64,000 nt of DNA from assembly GCA_047633055.1 (NCBI GenBank), contig JBLIEI010000008.1:17293-81292 (forward strand). Reading direction: 5' to 3'. The notes beneath the pieces were generated by a model. That model had not been told where the DNA came from and made no database searches. It worked only from the letters and a program-made list of their open reading frames with translations. The stretch comes from CALJFL01 sp047633055 (GTDB taxonomy: Bacteria > Pseudomonadota > Gammaproteobacteria > Pseudomonadales > Halieaceae). This document shows, piece after piece, positions 35,515-44,418 of this stretch (the first letter of the stretch is position 1; the number at the start of each line of letters is the position of its first letter). The position numbers and the translations under genes are program-made.

Positions 35515-37107
35515 TCAGGCGACCGGAATACCTGCAGATTGAAGGGCGCCACGCATTGGTTGCAATTGCTGCTCATAGCGGCGCCAACGTCCAATGGAGC
35601 GGGTGTGTGCCGGTTCACGGACTTGCGCAGCGCTGGCGGTGGAGACGGCGCTGTCCTGCTGGTGGAAGTTCAGACAGGCATCCTCCCAGGGCAAGCCCAG
35701 GTAATTGAGCAGAGCACGGGCGTTGGGTTCCAGATCGCTGGCTGTTTCTTCGTAGGAGATGTCGAAAAATCGGCCTGGGAAACGCTCCCGCCATACCTGC
35801 ATCAGTTTGCTATAGCGTGCGTGATGACGCGCGGTTTCACTCTGATCGTAGGAGTGGAGATAGGCGTCGGCAAACAACTGCTTGAAACTGGCGAAGCAAG
35901 CGTCCATCGGGTCTCGTACCAGATGAACAATCTTGGCATTAGGCAGGGCCTTAAGGATTAGCGGAATCAGCAGGTAGTTCTGTGGCAATTTGTCGACGAA
36001 GCGGGGGGAGTCGCCGCGCATCTTGCCGGTGGTTTGCAGATAGAGGGAGGCAATTTTTTCAGGGTCCAGTTGCTGTGCGGTCTCAAACAGTTCCATCGAA
36101 AAACGCTTGGGTTTGTTGTATCGACCCAGTCTGCGCAGGGCCAGCCCGAATTGCTGCAGCTCCCCCGCCGAGTGTACCTGGGAGTGGGCGGTAATAATCC
36201 GTTCTATCAGAGTTGTGCCGGTGCGTGGTTGGCCCAGAACAAAGATGGGAGAAGCATCACTGTTGCCCCCCGTACTCTGGTCAAGCCACTCAGTGGTGTA
36301 GTGCTGGTGCAGGTAGTCGAACATGGCGATCTCAGCTTGCTCATCGAATTCGACTGTACTGCGCCTGGCGGCGGCGCCCTGGCTAAAGGCGTCGAAGGCG
36401 TTATCCCATTGTTGAAGGTCTTCGCACTCCTTTCCCACGGCGTAGAAGTAAAAGGCCCTGGCGCGTGGGTTTTGGGACTGTTTTAGTAGCTTGCGGATGA
36501 CCTCTATGTGATCACCATCTGTGGCTTTGCGCGAGCCTGATAGCCCCCAGTGCGCCTGAGGGCTATCAGCTTGTAGTGAGATGATGTCGTTGAATACCTT
36601 TCCGGCTGTTTCGGTCTCGCCATGAAAGACCAGATTGTTAGCCAAATTCTGCATATAGGGCGGGTGTCCTGGCGCTGTGCTGTTTACCCGGACGAAAAAT
36701 GCCCTGGCGACATCGTGTTCGCCCATCAGCGAGAGAGTAGCGCCGATTAAATCCAGTACGATGGGGTCTTTCGGCTGGATGCGACGGGTTTCTCTCAGCG
36801 CTGCATCGGCCAGGTTTACCCTGCCCTCGCTCATATAGAGCTTGGCCAGGTGGGCCCAGGCTGCCGCGTGATTGTTGTCCAGTTTGACCACGGACTGGAA
36901 CGCGCTGAAAGCCGTCCTGCGATCCCTGGCTTCCAGGCCGACCAGACCGACCAGGAAGTGCGCCGGCACCAGGTCTGGCTGAACCTTTAGTACCTGTTGG
37001 CAATAATTGCCCGCCGCCTCGACGTTGCCGTGTGAGAGCTCCGTAAAGCCCTTTTGCAGAAGGTTTTGGAGTTCACCAGTGTTGTCGGGCGTAGTGTTAC
37101 TGCTCAT
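35515..37107 (-). CDS. TPR-repeat sulfotransferase
   Basis: A 530-residue cytoplasmic protein with N-terminal tetratricopeptide repeats (about residues 10-230: GNVEAAGNYCQQVL, DRRTAFSAFQSVV, GRVNLADAALRET, GEHDVARAFFVRV) and a C-terminal sulfotransferase domain (about 285-515). The 5'-phosphosulfate loop is visible as PIFVLGQPRTGTTLIERI, and IVHLVRDPMDACFASFKQLF is the 3'-phosphate-binding segment; DKLPQNY is also typical. It should transfer sulfate from PAPS to an unknown acceptor. No good ribosome-binding site precedes ATG 37107. It lies 185 bp upstream of the TonB receptor gene on the same strand. Confidence 0.88.
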   Translation of the reverse strand: MSSNTTPDNTGELQNLLQKGFTELSHGNVEAAGNYCQQVLKVQPDLVPAHFLVGLVGLEARDRRTAFSAFQSVVKLDNNHAAAWAHLAKLYMSEGRVNLADAALRETRRIQPKDPIVLDLIGATLSLMGEHDVARAFFVRVNSTAPGHPPYMQNLANNLVFHGETETAGKVFNDIISLQADSPQAHWGLSGSRKATDGDHIEVIRKLLKQSQNPRARAFYFYAVGKECEDLQQWDNAFDAFSQGAAARRSTVEFDEQAEIAMFDYLHQHYTTEWLDQSTGGNSDASPIFVLGQPRTGTTLIERIITAHSQVHSAGELQQFGLALRRLGRYNKPKRFSMELFETAQQLDPEKIASLYLQTTGKMRGDSPRFVDKLPQNYLLIPLILKALPNAKIVHLVRDPMDACFASFKQLFADAYLHSYDQSETARHHARYSKLMQVWRERFPGRFFDISYEETASDLEPNARALLNYLGLPWEDACLNFHQQDSAVSTASAAQVREPAHTRSIGRWRRYEQQLQPMRGALQSAGIPVA

Positions 37108-37146
37108 TGTCGAGAGTCCGGTAGCTTGGTGTGGCGCTACTATCGG

Positions 37147-37980
37147 TCAGCGCGGGGGCGATTGCATATAGGCGACAAGAGTGTCACCGCCAGTGTAATT
37201 TTTTGCGCTCATTACCGAGTCCAGAAACAGATAAAAGAGCTCTGCCTGGGAGCTGACCTCGAGTTTTGCGTAGGCGTGCTTCCGGTGCAGCTTTACCGTC
37301 TCCATCGATATGCACAGCTTTTCGGCTAAGGTCTTGGTGCTGTGACCATGTAGCACCAGATTTATCACCTGTGTTTCACGGTCAGTTAACATACTGCTGC
37401 CAAAAGCGACAAGCGCGTTGTTCAGCTGAGCTCGCACATCCTGAGAGGCCGCAGAGCCCTCATGGGCTTGCCAGTGTTGGCGACAGAGCGCTTCTACGGC
37501 GGGCGCGATCATCTCAAGTAGGGTGAACTGAGCTTTGCTGAAGCGAGTTCCAGGGCGAGTTTTTCCCAGTGCAATATTGACGAAGCCACCGCCCTGCATT
37601 GGCATAATGTAGCCACACTCGTCCTGATAGCCGCAACTGCGGTACCAGGTTTTGTAGTACTCGCTGTCTTTAAACCCCGTGGGTGAAAGGTCTCGCAGTC
37701 GAAATACGCCAAATTTATGATCGCGATCTGCTGCCAGATAATAGGGGTCGAGAAGGAAAGCGCCTTTGATAAATCGGTCCAGAGTGGATGGATGGCCTTT
37801 GTCGGGCACTTCAAAGTACTCAATCAGTGGCATGGACTTCGCCGGATACACAAGTATCGTTGCATCATCGACAGGCACCAGTGCTTTCAGCGCTTCAATC
37901 AACTGGTGCGGGAAACGGCTATCGCCGACACCGGGAATGAGTGCTGCCAGATGTTGGCTGAATAATGCGAGAGCAGACAT
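37147..37980 (-). CDS. LuxR family transcriptional regulator
   Basis: A 277-residue regulator with a C-terminal LuxR-type helix-turn-helix (LTDRETQVINLVLHGHSTK, then AEKLCISMETVKLHRKHAYAKL, about residues 200-250). The N-terminal 190 residues resemble an autoinducer-binding or GAF-like domain but I cannot name it. I chose the ATG at 37980 (MSALALFSQ) because it gives a standard N-terminus and does not overlap the LysR gene; an extension to 38142 would be Trp/Pro-rich and overlap the LysR 3' end. Its neighbours are a LysR gene upstream and the TPR-sulfotransferase/TonB receptor genes downstream, its possible targets. Confidence 0.86.
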   Translation of the reverse strand: MSALALFSQHLAALIPGVGDSRFPHQLIEALKALVPVDDATILVYPAKSMPLIEYFEVPDKGHPSTLDRFIKGAFLLDPYYLAADRDHKFGVFRLRDLSPTGFKDSEYYKTWYRSCGYQDECGYIMPMQGGGFVNIALGKTRPGTRFSKAQFTLLEMIAPAVEALCRQHWQAHEGSAASQDVRAQLNNALVAFGSSMLTDRETQVINLVLHGHSTKTLAEKLCISMETVKLHRKHAYAKLEVSSQAELFYLFLDSVMSAKNYTGGDTLVAYMQSPPR

Positions 37981-38023
37981 AGATACGGTTAGGTCGGCCT
38001 TACAGAAGGGTCTTGGTGCGTCA

Positions 38024-38899
38024 TCATAACTTGAAAGCGGCCCAATCCAAAAAGGCCTGATTGGCACCGGATATGGTTCTGCCCCGACGCTTGGCCAGGG
38101 CCAGATCCAGTCCTGTGTTACCGGCCAGTGATATCCCGACAATGCCCGGTTCCTGGTCTACCATCATTTTCAAGCCAACTGTGACGCCCAACTGCTGCTT
38201 GACCATGCGAATGATCAACGGCAGGAAGTTGGTCTGTACCCGAAAGCTCGGTCGAATGTCGGCGGCGGCGCACAGCTCGTCCAGCGTATTGCGGATGAAA
38301 TAGCCGCTCTCATAAACAACCATCGGGGTGTCGGCTAACTCGGCAATGTCGATGTGGGTTCGCGTCGCCCAGGGGTGTGATTCCGCGACGCATATCATGA
38401 TTTCCTCTCGTATCAGGGGGATCAACTCAAGGTCCTGGGCGTGGGCGCTGTCGCTGACGGTGGTGACGCCGATCTCCACACTATCATCCAGCAGCATCTG
38501 TTCTACCTGGGTGGTACCGGCCTGTGTGACCGCCGCTTTTAATCCCTGGTGATCGCCCAGAAATGCCGCTAGCACATCGGGCAAATAGTAGGTTGCCAAC
38601 ATTGAGGGGCAGGCGATATTTAATTCTCCCTGCAATAGCTGGCTCATGGCGTTGCTGGTGCGTAATAACTCCTCGGCCTCTCGCAAAATAATGTCCGCAC
38701 GGGCCAGTACCGCATTGCCCTCGGCTGTGAGTGTAACCTGACGTCCACTGCGATCCAGCAGTGTGACCCCCAGAGATTCCTCCAGTTTACGCACGGCAAT
38801 GCTGACCGCGGGCTGCGCCATGTGGAGGTCTTCGGCGGCTCGACTAAAGCTTTTTAGTCGAGCGACGCGGGTGAAGATGTCTAATTTGCGTAGGTCCAT
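38024..38899 (-). CDS. gcdR: LysR family regulator, probably of glutaryl-CoA dehydrogenase
   Basis: A 291-residue LysR-type regulator: wHTH at residues 1-60 (MDLRKLDIFTRVARLKSF, HMAQPAVSIAVRKLEE), then an effector domain beginning GELNIACPSMLATYYLPDVL. The ATG at 38899 is the family-typical start; the frame upstream to 39094 overlaps the divergent gene and is rejected. It diverges from a glutaryl-CoA dehydrogenase gene across an AT-rich 112-bp gap, the same arrangement as gcdR/gcdH in Pseudomonas, so control of gcdH in response to a glutarate/lysine-degradation signal is likely. The symbol is by gene context, not by sequence comparison. Confidence 0.85.
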   Translation of the reverse strand: MDLRKLDIFTRVARLKSFSRAAEDLHMAQPAVSIAVRKLEESLGVTLLDRSGRQVTLTAEGNAVLARADIILREAEELLRTSNAMSQLLQGELNIACPSMLATYYLPDVLAAFLGDHQGLKAAVTQAGTTQVEQMLLDDSVEIGVTTVSDSAHAQDLELIPLIREEIMICVAESHPWATRTHIDIAELADTPMVVYESGYFIRNTLDELCAAADIRPSFRVQTNFLPLIIRMVKQQLGVTVGLKMMVDQEPGIVGISLAGNTGLDLALAKRRGRTISGANQAFLDWAAFKL

Positions 38900-39011
38900 A
38901 CCTATAAATATACAATATATATTGGAAACATATAAAACATATATTTTATCTATGAAATATCTTTTGTTATTGTGTCTGTCTTCCAAATTACAGACCGCTG
39001 GAGATATAGCG

Positions 39012-40196
39012 ATGAGCAAAGGTAAAAACTGGCAAAAAATTAACTGGCAGGATCCATTTCTGCTGGAGCAACAGTTAACCGATGAGCAGCGCATGGTTCG
39101 CGATACCGCCCGGCAATATGCCCAGGATAAGTTGGCACCGAGAGTTAAGGAAGCATACCGTCGGGAGGAAACCGATCCTGCGTTATTTCGGGAAATGGGT
39201 GAGCTGGGCCTGCTGGGTTCTACGATCGACGGCTATGGCTGCCCTGGCGTTGATTACATCTCCTACGGTTTGGTTGCCCGAGAGGTCGAGCGTATAGATT
39301 CGGGCTACCGCTCAATGCTGAGTGTGCAGTCCTCGCTGGTGATGTATCCGATTTATGCCTATGGCACTGAAACTCAGCGGGAAAAATATTTACCGAAATT
39401 GGCTACAGGTGAGTGGATAGGATGCTTTGGCCTGACTGAACCGGACCATGGCTCCGACCCGGGTAGCATGGTAACGCGGGCTCGCTCGGTAGAGGGCGGC
39501 TATAAGATTTCTGGCGCGAAAATGTGGATTTCCAACAGCCCTATTGCCGACGTGTTCATAGTCTGGGCAAAAACAGATGACGGTAAGATTCGCGGTTTCA
39601 TTCTGGAAAAGGGTATGGAGGGCTTAAGCGCTCCCAAAATAGAAGGAAAGCTGGCCCTGCGAGCATCCATTACCGGCGAAATCGTGATGGAGGAGGTCTT
39701 TGTCTCCGAAGACCAGTTGATGCCCAATGTAGAGGGCCTGAAAGGGCCGTTTGGTTGTCTTAACAATGCTCGGTACGGCATAGCTTGGGGTGCTTTGGGT
39801 GCAGCAGAAGCGTGTTGGCACACTGCTTTGGATTACACTATGGACCGCAAGCAATTTGGCCGCCCCCTTGCTGCCAACCAGCTCATCCAGTTGAAGCTGG
39901 CAGACATGCAAACAGAAATCAGCCTCGCTTTACAGGGCTGTCATCGCGCCGGCGTGTTGATGGATGCGGGCAACATATCACCCGAGCTGATTTCTCTTAT
40001 CAAGCGCAACTCCTGCGGTAAGTCGCTGCATATAGCGCGTCAGGCCAGAGATATGCTAGGCGGCAATGGTATCTCGGACGAGTACCCGGTAATGCGCCAC
40101 ATGGTGAATTTGGAAGTGGTCAACACCTATGAGGGTACTCACGATGTCCACGCCCTGATTCTGGGCCGCACTCAAACAGATATTCCCGCTTTCTAG
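39012..40196 (+). CDS. gcdH: Glutaryl-CoA dehydrogenase
   Basis: Oxidatively decarboxylates glutaryl-CoA to crotonyl-CoA with FAD, a step in lysine and aromatic compound degradation. The 394-residue acyl-CoA dehydrogenase shows the GCDH-specific patterns SGYRSMLSVQSSLVMYPI, GCFGLTEPDHGSDPGSM and TYEGTHDVHALILGR, with Glu374 the likely catalytic base, and ends TDIPAF. The start is ATG 39012 with GGAG at 39000-39003, eight bases upstream; the frame stays open further upstream but overlaps the divergent LysR gene. It is followed by a lipocalin-like gene. No other lysine-catabolic genes are in the window. Confidence 0.94.
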   Translation: MSKGKNWQKINWQDPFLLEQQLTDEQRMVRDTARQYAQDKLAPRVKEAYRREETDPALFREMGELGLLGSTIDGYGCPGVDYISYGLVAREVERIDSGYRSMLSVQSSLVMYPIYAYGTETQREKYLPKLATGEWIGCFGLTEPDHGSDPGSMVTRARSVEGGYKISGAKMWISNSPIADVFIVWAKTDDGKIRGFILEKGMEGLSAPKIEGKLALRASITGEIVMEEVFVSEDQLMPNVEGLKGPFGCLNNARYGIAWGALGAAEACWHTALDYTMDRKQFGRPLAANQLIQLKLADMQTEISLALQGCHRAGVLMDAGNISPELISLIKRNSCGKSLHIARQARDMLGGNGISDEYPVMRHMVNLEVVNTYEGTHDVHALILGRTQTDIPAF

Positions 40197-40256
40197 CATG
40201 TTTGCCTTGCCCCCTATTCGGTTACTCCTATTAGATTGAATGAGCTGAGTCTGGAT

Positions 40257-40724
40257 ATGATAACCAAACAAGACTTGGTAGGGAGTTGGGCGCTGGAATC
40301 CTGGTCGATCTCCTATTCCGATCGGCAGGAGGTCAGCGTTCCTTATGGCGAAAACCCACAGGGCTTACTTTTGTACAGCGAGGAAGGCTGGATGAGCGCG
40401 GCAATTAATCGGGAGGATCGGGCGCGGTTTCCCGATGGCGTTAGTCCGCGCGCGATGCCTCCCGAGCCATTGGCCGAAGCCTATGGCAGCTACTTTCATT
40501 ATGCAGGCCGGTACCGGGTTTCCGGCGGCGATATCATCCATACTGTGGCTCAGAGCCTCAATCCCAATTTTCCCGGAAGTGAGCAGCTGCGACACGCCGA
40601 ACTGAATGGCCATATACTGGTGCTGCGCGGTGAGGATCAAGCCGGCGGCACAACCCGATCACACGCTCTGGCGTGGCGAAGGTTGCCAGCGGTCGCTGAT
40701 GAGAATGTGATTGAAGGGCGCTAG
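40257..40724 (+). CDS. Lipocalin-like domain protein
   Basis: A 155-residue protein matching the lipocalin-like family (PF13924): DLVGSWALESWSIS, NPQGLLLYSEEGWMSAAINR, FHYAGRYRVSGGDIIHTVAQSL and LVLRGEDQAGGTTRSHALAWRRL are the alternating strands. No signal peptide. Start could be ATG 40257 or an upstream TTG at 40236. Members are often found near oxygenases and polyketide or aromatic catabolic genes, and some act as isomerases or binding proteins; its role here is unknown. It follows gcdH by 60 bp and converges with the HxlR gene. Confidence 0.78.
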   Translation: MITKQDLVGSWALESWSISYSDRQEVSVPYGENPQGLLLYSEEGWMSAAINREDRARFPDGVSPRAMPPEPLAEAYGSYFHYAGRYRVSGGDIIHTVAQSLNPNFPGSEQLRHAELNGHILVLRGEDQAGGTTRSHALAWRRLPAVADENVIEGR

Positions 40725-40749
40725 CGGGTCATGACGCCAGCATCAGGAC

Positions 40750-41697
40750 TTATCCCGCGATCGCCGTCGTATCCCCCAGATTAAAATTCACATCACGTGC
40801 TTTCAGTACGCCACCACAATGGGAGCAGACGACTTCTCCATGCAATTTTTTGTTGCAGCTCGTGTGTGTTGGCTGCATAGGTTTGCTGCGATTGCCTGGG
40901 TCGCACCACTTGTCTCCCCACTGGAGCAGGGATAAAAACCAGGGAAATAACCTTTCCCCTTCTGTGGTGAGTCTGTATTCGAACCTTTTCGGACGGAGCT
41001 GATAGACCACCTGTTCAAAAATGCTGTGCTCTACCAGAAACTTCAAGCGATCGGCCAGAATATTTGTTGCAACAGGCAGTTCCTGATGAAATTCATCGAA
41101 GCGGCTGAGGCCGTGAAACGCCAACGCGATCACGTTGGCTGTCCAGCGGTCGCCAACCACGTTGATCAGGTTTCGATAAAGGTTGTGTTTGCTGGGGACT
41201 TTATTCACCGAGATGGAAGACCGCCTACGAACCTTCTTGTCGCGTTCGTCCCAGGTGGCGCCTGGCCCGGGTTTATAACTTACATCCCACACGGCGACCT
41301 CGTCTTTACAGCATCGACAGCGCATTTCCGGGGTAAAGGTGTTCCCGCACTTACTGTGGGTCAGGGCTACGCCATCGAGCGCGGGGGTGCTGAAGAATTG
41401 CCGCTCCCAGCTCAGCGCCATAAGCGCGCAATGATAGATGTCTTCTGATTTTTCGGTGAGGTGGTAGCCCATACGTTTGCCCCCCTTGTGCTCGGGAAGT
41501 TGGCGCAGGCAGTCCATGGATATAAGCCAGGCAAGCCGATCGGTGAGTACGCCGCGGGATACGCCAGTGGCCGCCATTAAGTCGGTAAAAGAGTTTATAC
41601 CCCAGAAAACTTCCTCGATGATTAGCAGGCACCACTTGTCGCCTATCTGGTCAAGTGCTCTGTTGATCGAGCTGGCCCGAGTTATCAGCTTACTCAT
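40750..41697 (-). CDS. Tandem-duplicated HxlR-type regulator with two zinc-knuckle tails
   Basis: A 315-residue regulator made of two HxlR units. Each has a winged helix (INRALDQIGDKWCLLIIEEV at 11-30; LYRNLINVVGDRWTANVIAL at 173-192) followed by a H-x2-C-x9-C-x2-C knuckle (His114, Cys117, Cys127, Cys130; His278, Cys281, Cys291, Cys294). HxlR proteins are normally about 110-220 residues and bind as homodimers, so this is a covalent dimer. It lies 30 bp downstream of the LLM oxidoreductase gene on the same strand, and repeated half-sites lie in the divergent promoter at 42726-42766. It probably controls both directions of the surrounding cluster. GGGAA upstream of ATG 41697 is the ribosome site. 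Confidence 0.88.
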   Translation of the reverse strand: MSKLITRASSINRALDQIGDKWCLLIIEEVFWGINSFTDLMAATGVSRGVLTDRLAWLISMDCLRQLPEHKGGKRMGYHLTEKSEDIYHCALMALSWERQFFSTPALDGVALTHSKCGNTFTPEMRCRCCKDEVAVWDVSYKPGPGATWDERDKKVRRRSSISVNKVPSKHNLYRNLINVVGDRWTANVIALAFHGLSRFDEFHQELPVATNILADRLKFLVEHSIFEQVVYQLRPKRFEYRLTTEGERLFPWFLSLLQWGDKWCDPGNRSKPMQPTHTSCNKKLHGEVVCSHCGGVLKARDVNFNLGDTTAIAG

Positions 41698-41727
41698 GAC
41701 GTTCCCAGAGGCCTCGGCAGTGGCTGC

Positions 41728-42696
41728 TCAGTCTAATAATGTTCTCATACTGGTGAGCGTGCGTAATCCGCCCTCATCGCCTGCAGTTGCCGGCACCAAA
41801 CAAACTTCGTCAGCACCCGCGCGGCGATAGACTTCCAGGCGCTCCTCAACCTGCTTTCGAGAGCCTACCAAGCCTATATTTGAAACCAGTTCTCTTGGCA
41901 TAGCGGCTAGTAGATCCTTGGGATGTGGCCGGGTGCGTGCGTACTCCACCAGTCCGGTAAAACCGGCTGCGCTGATCATTTCCCTATAGCCAGGGGCTGC
42001 CAGATAGCCAACAATTGCTCGCAGTAATTGGTCTGTGGCTTCATTCTCGGCGTCAACAGCGCAGGTTAGCCATACCGCCAGTTTGGGTGCGGGTCGTTTT
42101 GCATCTTGTGCCGCCCGCTCCATCTGTGACCTTAGTAGGGCCAGGCTTTCGGGGGTGACCATGTTCAGCAGCATGCGATCGGAGTGGCGTGCCGCCGCTC
42201 GAACCGCTGCGGGCCCGAAGGCAGCGATGGTAAGCGAGCTTTGCGGTGGATCCAGTCTCAGGCGGTAGTTTTTGCTGGCGGCCATCTCACCCTCGAAATT
42301 ACTTTTTTCTCCGGCCAGTAGCTTCCGTGTAATCTTCGCGGTTTCGGCGAGATGTCTGGCGGTGCGGCTTCGGGTTCTGCCGTGCCATTCTTCTACGACC
42401 ACCGAACTTGAGGTGCCCAACGCAAGATTGGTCGTCCTGCCGGTCAATTGCGCGACTGAAGCGATACCCATTGCCATGGTCATGGGGGTGCGTACAGAAA
42501 CGGCTAAAGGTCCCACCGTGAGATCGATTTGTTTGGTCTTTAGGCCGGCAGCGGTGGCAAAGGCGAAGGCGTCGTAGGTTGCCATTTCGCCGATCCACAG
42601 CTCAGGGAAACCGAGCTTGTCCGCGTTAATGGCGATCTCCAGATTTTCGGCAGCGGGGCGGTCCTGCCACAGCGGGGTTACAACGCTTAACTTCAC
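41728..42696 (-). CDS. LLM class flavin/F420-dependent oxidoreductase
   Basis: A 322-residue luciferase-like monooxygenase-fold protein. Patterns fitting this family are KLSVVTPLWQDRPAAEN, GFPELWIGEMATYDAFAF, LTVGPLAVSVRTPMTMAMG, NLALGTSSSVVVEEWHGR and the C-terminal SNIGLVGSRKQVEERLEVY with ADEVCLVP. It uses FMN or coenzyme F420 to oxidise or reduce an organic substrate; F420 use is common in the subfamily but not provable here. The start is GTG at 42696, with AAGGTGG upstream; a longer frame to 42909 would overlap the divergent ligase gene. It is the first gene of an operon with the tandem HxlR regulator. Confidence 0.86.
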   Translation of the reverse strand: MKLSVVTPLWQDRPAAENLEIAINADKLGFPELWIGEMATYDAFAFATAAGLKTKQIDLTVGPLAVSVRTPMTMAMGIASVAQLTGRTTNLALGTSSSVVVEEWHGRTRSRTARHLAETAKITRKLLAGEKSNFEGEMAASKNYRLRLDPPQSSLTIAAFGPAAVRAAARHSDRMLLNMVTPESLALLRSQMERAAQDAKRPAPKLAVWLTCAVDAENEATDQLLRAIVGYLAAPGYREMISAAGFTGLVEYARTRPHPKDLLAAMPRELVSNIGLVGSRKQVEERLEVYRRAGADEVCLVPATAGDEGGLRTLTSMRTLLD

Positions 42697-42725
42697 GGCT
42701 CCACCTTGCTTTAGAGATAATTCGG

Positions 42726-42766
42726 CAATATACTTTAGTCTATTTATAAAAGTATCACAATATACT
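42726..42766. promoter_or_regulatory. Repeated half-sites in the LLM/CoA-ligase divergent promoter
   Basis: CAATATACT occurs at 42726-42734 and again at 42758-42766, 32 bp apart (about three helical turns). ATACTTT at 42730-42736 also forms an inverted pair with AAAGTAT at 42749-42755. Together this gives three similar half-sites (two direct, one inverted) within 84 bp between the divergent start codons. They are candidate binding sites for the tandem HxlR regulator, a protein with two DNA-binding domains. Confidence 0.5.
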
Positions 42767-42780
42767 GAAACAGGTGCAGA

Positions 42781-44418
42781 ATGATTACTTCTGAGGCGGG
42801 GCGGATATCCGCAATGGTTGCCGCGGGTCAATGGGGAAGCGAAACCCTGCACGGGCTTTTGTATAGACACGCTATGGAACGTCCTGACCATTTGGCGGTG
42901 AAAGACCAACCCAATCGCGCAGAACTGACCGGCGATTCTCCAGTAACCTTGAGCTGGAAGCAGTTAGATAGGGCGAGTGAAAACCTGGCCTGCGAGTTGC
43001 ACGCTCGTGGCCTTAATGCGGGCGATACTGTGCTAATCCAGCTTCCTAACATCTGCGAGTTGTTGGTTGTCTACTACGCCGTTAGCAAGTTAGGTGCTAT
43101 CGCCAGTCCTGTGCCAGTGCAATATGGCAGCCACGAGCTTCAGCATATTTCGGAGGCGCTTCAGCCGTCGATGATGATAACGCTATTGCAATTTCGAACG
43201 GACTCGATAGCAGATAACGCGCGCCAGGCATTGCCGTGGCTACAGATACTTGCCTTTGGTCGTGAGCTGGAACTCGATGCAGCTATCACCAAGAACCGGC
43301 TGAGCGATGTAAACCTGGATGCGAACCAAGTGCTTACAATATGTTGGACTTCAGGAACCACAGGCACTCCGAAAGGAGTGCCTCGCTCCCACAATTTGTG
43401 GCTGGCATCCGGTCGCTGTACTGCTACAGCAGGGGCCTATGTTTCTGCCGATATTCTCCTCAATCCGTTTCCTATGGTTAACATGTCGGCGCTGGGTGGT
43501 TTTGTTTTTCCCGCGGCATTACTGGGTTGTTCTCTGGTTCTTCATCACCCGCTAGATCCCACTTTGTTTCTAACGCAAATGCAGGAGGAGCGCGTTACCT
43601 TTACTATCGCGCCCCCGGCCCTGCTTAATCAGCTGGCGAAATCACCAGAGCTGTGGCACCAATTCCAATTTGATGAGTTACGTGCGATTGGTTCAGGCTC
43701 CGCTCCCCTGTCTCCGGCTATGATCAGGATTTTTGGCGAGGACTTTGGTGTAGAGGTTATTAATATTTACGGCTCTAATGAAGGCATCGCGCTCTTCGCT
43801 ACGGCAGGGTCTGCGCCTGACCCGGAAGTTCGGGCGAGTATGTTTCCACGGCCCGGTGACAAGGCGTTAATTAACACACGGGTGGTGGATGCTGAGACTG
43901 GTTTGGACCAGCGCAATGAGGGTGACCGCGGTGAGTTACTGGTGGCTGGCGCTACTGTTTTCGACGGTTATTATGAACACGATAATGTTGATGTGTTTAC
44001 TGCAGACGGTTTTTTTCGAACCGGCGACCTGGTGGAAATTTGCGGACAGGAAAAAGTCTTCTATAAAATTGTCGGCCGCTGCAAAGACATTATCAATCGG
44101 GGTGGCATGAAGATCTCCCCGGTCGAGTTGGACCTGGCTCTGGAGCAGCACCCGGGGGTAGCGGAGGCTGCCGCATGCGCCTATCCAGATGAGAGGCTGG
44201 GGGAGAAAATTTGTGCCTGCATGGTAATGCAGGACGACGAGATGCTGCTGACCATAGCCGAATTGCAGGAGTACCTCCTGGGTATGGGGTTTGCAAAGTT
44301 CAAACTACCTGAGCGGGTGGTTGAATTTGATAACCTACCGAGAAATGCCCTGGGTAAGGTACAGCGCTTTTTACTACAGGATACGGTTAGCGCCTCGAAG
44401 GATAGCGACATTCGATGA
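42781..44418 (+). CDS. AMP-binding acyl-CoA ligase
   Basis: A 545-residue adenylate-forming ligase, first gene of the plus-strand half of the cluster. The P-loop TSGTTGTPKGVP is at about residues 190-201; NIYGSNEGIALF is the A5 motif; FFRTGDLVEICG and IVGRCKDIINRGGMKISPVELD follow. It resembles cyclohexanecarboxylate/aryl or acyl CoA ligases. It likely activates the cluster's acid intermediate for thiolytic cleavage. AGGTG a few bases before ATG 42781 is the ribosome site. Its TGA overlaps the thiolase ATG (ATGA at 44415-44418), indicating coupled translation. Confidence 0.9.
   Translation: MITSEAGRISAMVAAGQWGSETLHGLLYRHAMERPDHLAVKDQPNRAELTGDSPVTLSWKQLDRASENLACELHARGLNAGDTVLIQLPNICELLVVYYAVSKLGAIASPVPVQYGSHELQHISEALQPSMMITLLQFRTDSIADNARQALPWLQILAFGRELELDAAITKNRLSDVNLDANQVLTICWTSGTTGTPKGVPRSHNLWLASGRCTATAGAYVSADILLNPFPMVNMSALGGFVFPAALLGCSLVLHHPLDPTLFLTQMQEERVTFTIAPPALLNQLAKSPELWHQFQFDELRAIGSGSAPLSPAMIRIFGEDFGVEVINIYGSNEGIALFATAGSAPDPEVRASMFPRPGDKALINTRVVDAETGLDQRNEGDRGELLVAGATVFDGYYEHDNVDVFTADGFFRTGDLVEICGQEKVFYKIVGRCKDIINRGGMKISPVELDLALEQHPGVAEAAACAYPDERLGEKICACMVMQDDEMLLTIAELQEYLLGMGFAKFKLPERVVEFDNLPRNALGKVQRFLLQDTVSASKDSDIR

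Noticed and set aside
35404..35961. A 185-codon frame on the plus strand antisense to the TPR-sulfotransferase
   Set aside because: It shows no motif; the opposite strand encodes a well-supported TPR and sulfotransferase protein.
37981..38142. N-terminal extension of the LuxR regulator
   Set aside because: It would overlap the LysR gene's 3' end and is Trp/Pro-rich without family match.
38763..39011. Upstream extension of the glutaryl-CoA dehydrogenase frame
   Set aside because: It overlaps the divergent LysR gene's coding start, lacks homology, and a good ribosome-binding site exists at the ATG at 39012.
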